A stretch of DNA of 6,574 nucleotides. Source: an uncultured Vogesella sp. (GTDB lineage: Bacteria; Pseudomonadota; Gammaproteobacteria; Burkholderiales; Chromobacteriaceae). Under the pieces are notes generated by a model that worked only from the letters and a program-made list of their open reading frames with translations, was not told the DNA's origin and ran no database searches. Shown here one piece after another: positions 5,461 to 6,574 of the stretch (position 1 is the stretch's first letter; each line of letters begins with the position of its first letter). The translations under genes and the position numbers were made by a program. The DNA lies in the NCBI GenBank assembly GCA_946479405.1, contig CAMLGD010000181.1, positions 1 to 6,574 on the forward strand. Reading direction: 5' to 3'.

Positions 5461-6574
5461 ATGAAACCCCGTTACCGCCAAGAGCACGACTCCTTTGGCG
5501 ACATCTCCGTGCCCGCCACCGCCCTGTGGGGAGCGCAGACCCAGCGTTCGCTGCAGCACTTCGCCATCTCCAGCGAGCGCATGCCACCGGAGCTGATCCT
5601 AGCGCTGGCCAGCATCAAACGCAGTGCAGCGGCAGCGAATGCCCGGCTGGGCCTGCTGGATGAGGCGCTGGCCAGCGCCATCGTGCAGGCGGCCGAGCAG
5701 GTGCTGGCCGGTCAGCACACCGATGCCTTTCCGCTGTCGCTGTGGCAGACCGGCTCCGGCACCCAGACCAATATGAACATGAACGAGGTGCTGGCCAATC
5801 TGGCGTCGGAACTGCTGGGCGGCCAGCGTGGCAGCAGCCGGCTGGTGCACCCCAACGATCACGTCAACCTCGGGCAGTCATCCAACGACATCTTTCCCAC
5901 TGCCATGCATGTGGCCGCCGCCAGCGCCATCAGCAGCCAGCTGCTACCGGCCTTGCAGCGCCTGCATGCCACCCTGGCCGCCAAGGCGGCGGAGTTCGCC
6001 AGCGTGGTGAAGATCGGTCGCACCCACCTGCAGGACGCCACACCGCTAACGCTGGGGCAGGAAATCTCCGGCTGGGTGGCACAGCTGGCGCATGCCGATG
6101 GCGCCATCCGCGCCACCTTGCCGGCGCTGCATCAGCTGGCGGTGGGCGGCACCGCCGTGGGTACCGGGCTGAACACCCACCCGCAGTTCGGGGCGCAGGT
6201 AGCGGCACAGTTGGCCGCAGACAGCGGCCTGCCGTTCCGCGTGGCCGACAACCTGTTTGCCGCGCTGGCGGCGCACGATGCGCTGGTCAGTGCACATGGC
6301 GCACTGAAAACGCTGGCGGTGGCGCTGATGAAGATTGCCAACGATGTGCGCTGGCTGGCATCCGGCCCGCGCTGCGGGCTGGGCGAGCTGCAGCTGCCGG
6401 AAAACGAGCCCGGCAGCTCGATCATGCCGGGCAAGGTCAACCCCACCCAGTGCGAGGCGCTGACCATGCTGTGCTGCCAGGTACTGGGCAACGACGTGGC
6501 ACTGAGCGTGGGCGGCAGCGCCGGCAATTTCGAGCTGAACGTGTTCAAGCCGCTGATCATCCACAACTTCCTGC
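5461..6574 (+). CDS. fumC: Class II fumarate hydratase (fumarase C), 3' end outside the window
   Basis: The first 371 residues of a protein that normally has about 460; the reading frame is open to the right edge. It is an oxygen-stable, iron-free homotetrameric fumarase converting fumarate to L-malate in the TCA cycle (family knowledge). Motifs: GAQTQRS (24-30), [14 protein letters not shown] (97-110), [14 protein letters not shown] (130-143), [10 protein letters not shown] (186-195) with His189 at the catalytic base position, and the superfamily signature [11 protein letters not shown] (318-328) with the catalytic serine loop at 319-320. The start ATG has AGGAGG 7 nt upstream and gives the usual N-terminus ([13 protein letters not shown]). 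Aspartase and argininosuccinate lyase share the fold, but the N-terminal and THLQDATP sequences are fumarase-like. No clear promoter was found between the tRNA terminator and the ATG; the gap is only 53 bases. Confidence 0.95.
   Translation, partial: MKPRYRQEHDSFGDISVPATALWGAQTQRSLQHFAISSERMPPELILALASIKRSAAAANARLGLLDEALASAIVQAAEQVLAGQHTDAFPLSLWQTGSGTQTNMNMNEVLANLASELLGGQRGSSRLVHPNDHVNLGQSSNDIFPTAMHVAAASAISSQLLPALQRLHATLAAKAAEFASVVKIGRTHLQDATPLTLGQEISGWVAQLAHADGAIRATLPALHQLAVGGTAVGTGLNTHPQFGAQVAAQLAADSGLPFRVADNLFAALAAHDALVSAHGALKTLAVALMKIANDVRWLASGPRCGLGELQLPENEPGSSIMPGKVNPTQCEALTMLCCQVLGNDVALSVGGSAGNFELNVFKPLIIHNFL

Overview
The window looks like a stretch of core chromosome from a high-GC betaproteobacterium. 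The gene set (rplU-rpmA, obgE, ispB, fumC) and the protein sequences fit Neisseriales relatives of Chromobacterium or Vogesella best. That placement is inference. No Neisseria-type DNA uptake sequence (GCCGTCTGAA) was seen, which argues against Neisseria itself.

Layout. On the minus strand, reading leftwards from a divergent intergenic region at 4116-4308, are rplU (L21), rpmA (L27) with a strong intrinsic terminator, obgE (ribosome-assembly GTPase) with a hairpin terminator, and then three tightly coupled genes. The first two of these encode winged-helix proteins of 426 and 244 residues. The third is only a 44-base start at the left edge. On the plus strand, reading rightwards from the same region, are ispB (polyprenyl diphosphate synthase), a tRNA-Arg(CCU) only 12 nt after it, an intrinsic terminator, and fumC (class II fumarase), which runs off the right edge.

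The right and middle parts are ordinary housekeeping: ribosomal proteins, a ribosome-linked GTPase, the ubiquinone side-chain synthase, a tRNA and a TCA-cycle enzyme. The rplU promoter is near consensus (TTGACG, 17 bp, TATAGT). ispB has a plausible extended -10 facing the other way.

The most interesting part is the left third. Two winged-helix proteins joined by a TAATG overlap, followed by a TGATG overlap into an ORF starting MFQMQSIEMVHWDF, have the architecture of an MksF-MksE-MksB (MukFEB-like, Wadjet JetABC-like) SMC condensin operon. The SMC ATPase would lie just outside the window. Its first gene has no ATG and no good ribosome binding site. It appears to begin with TTG directly at the foot of the hairpin that ends obgE, and a possible promoter -10 is embedded in that hairpin. 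The family call rests on architecture and recognition of sequence flavour, not on a search.
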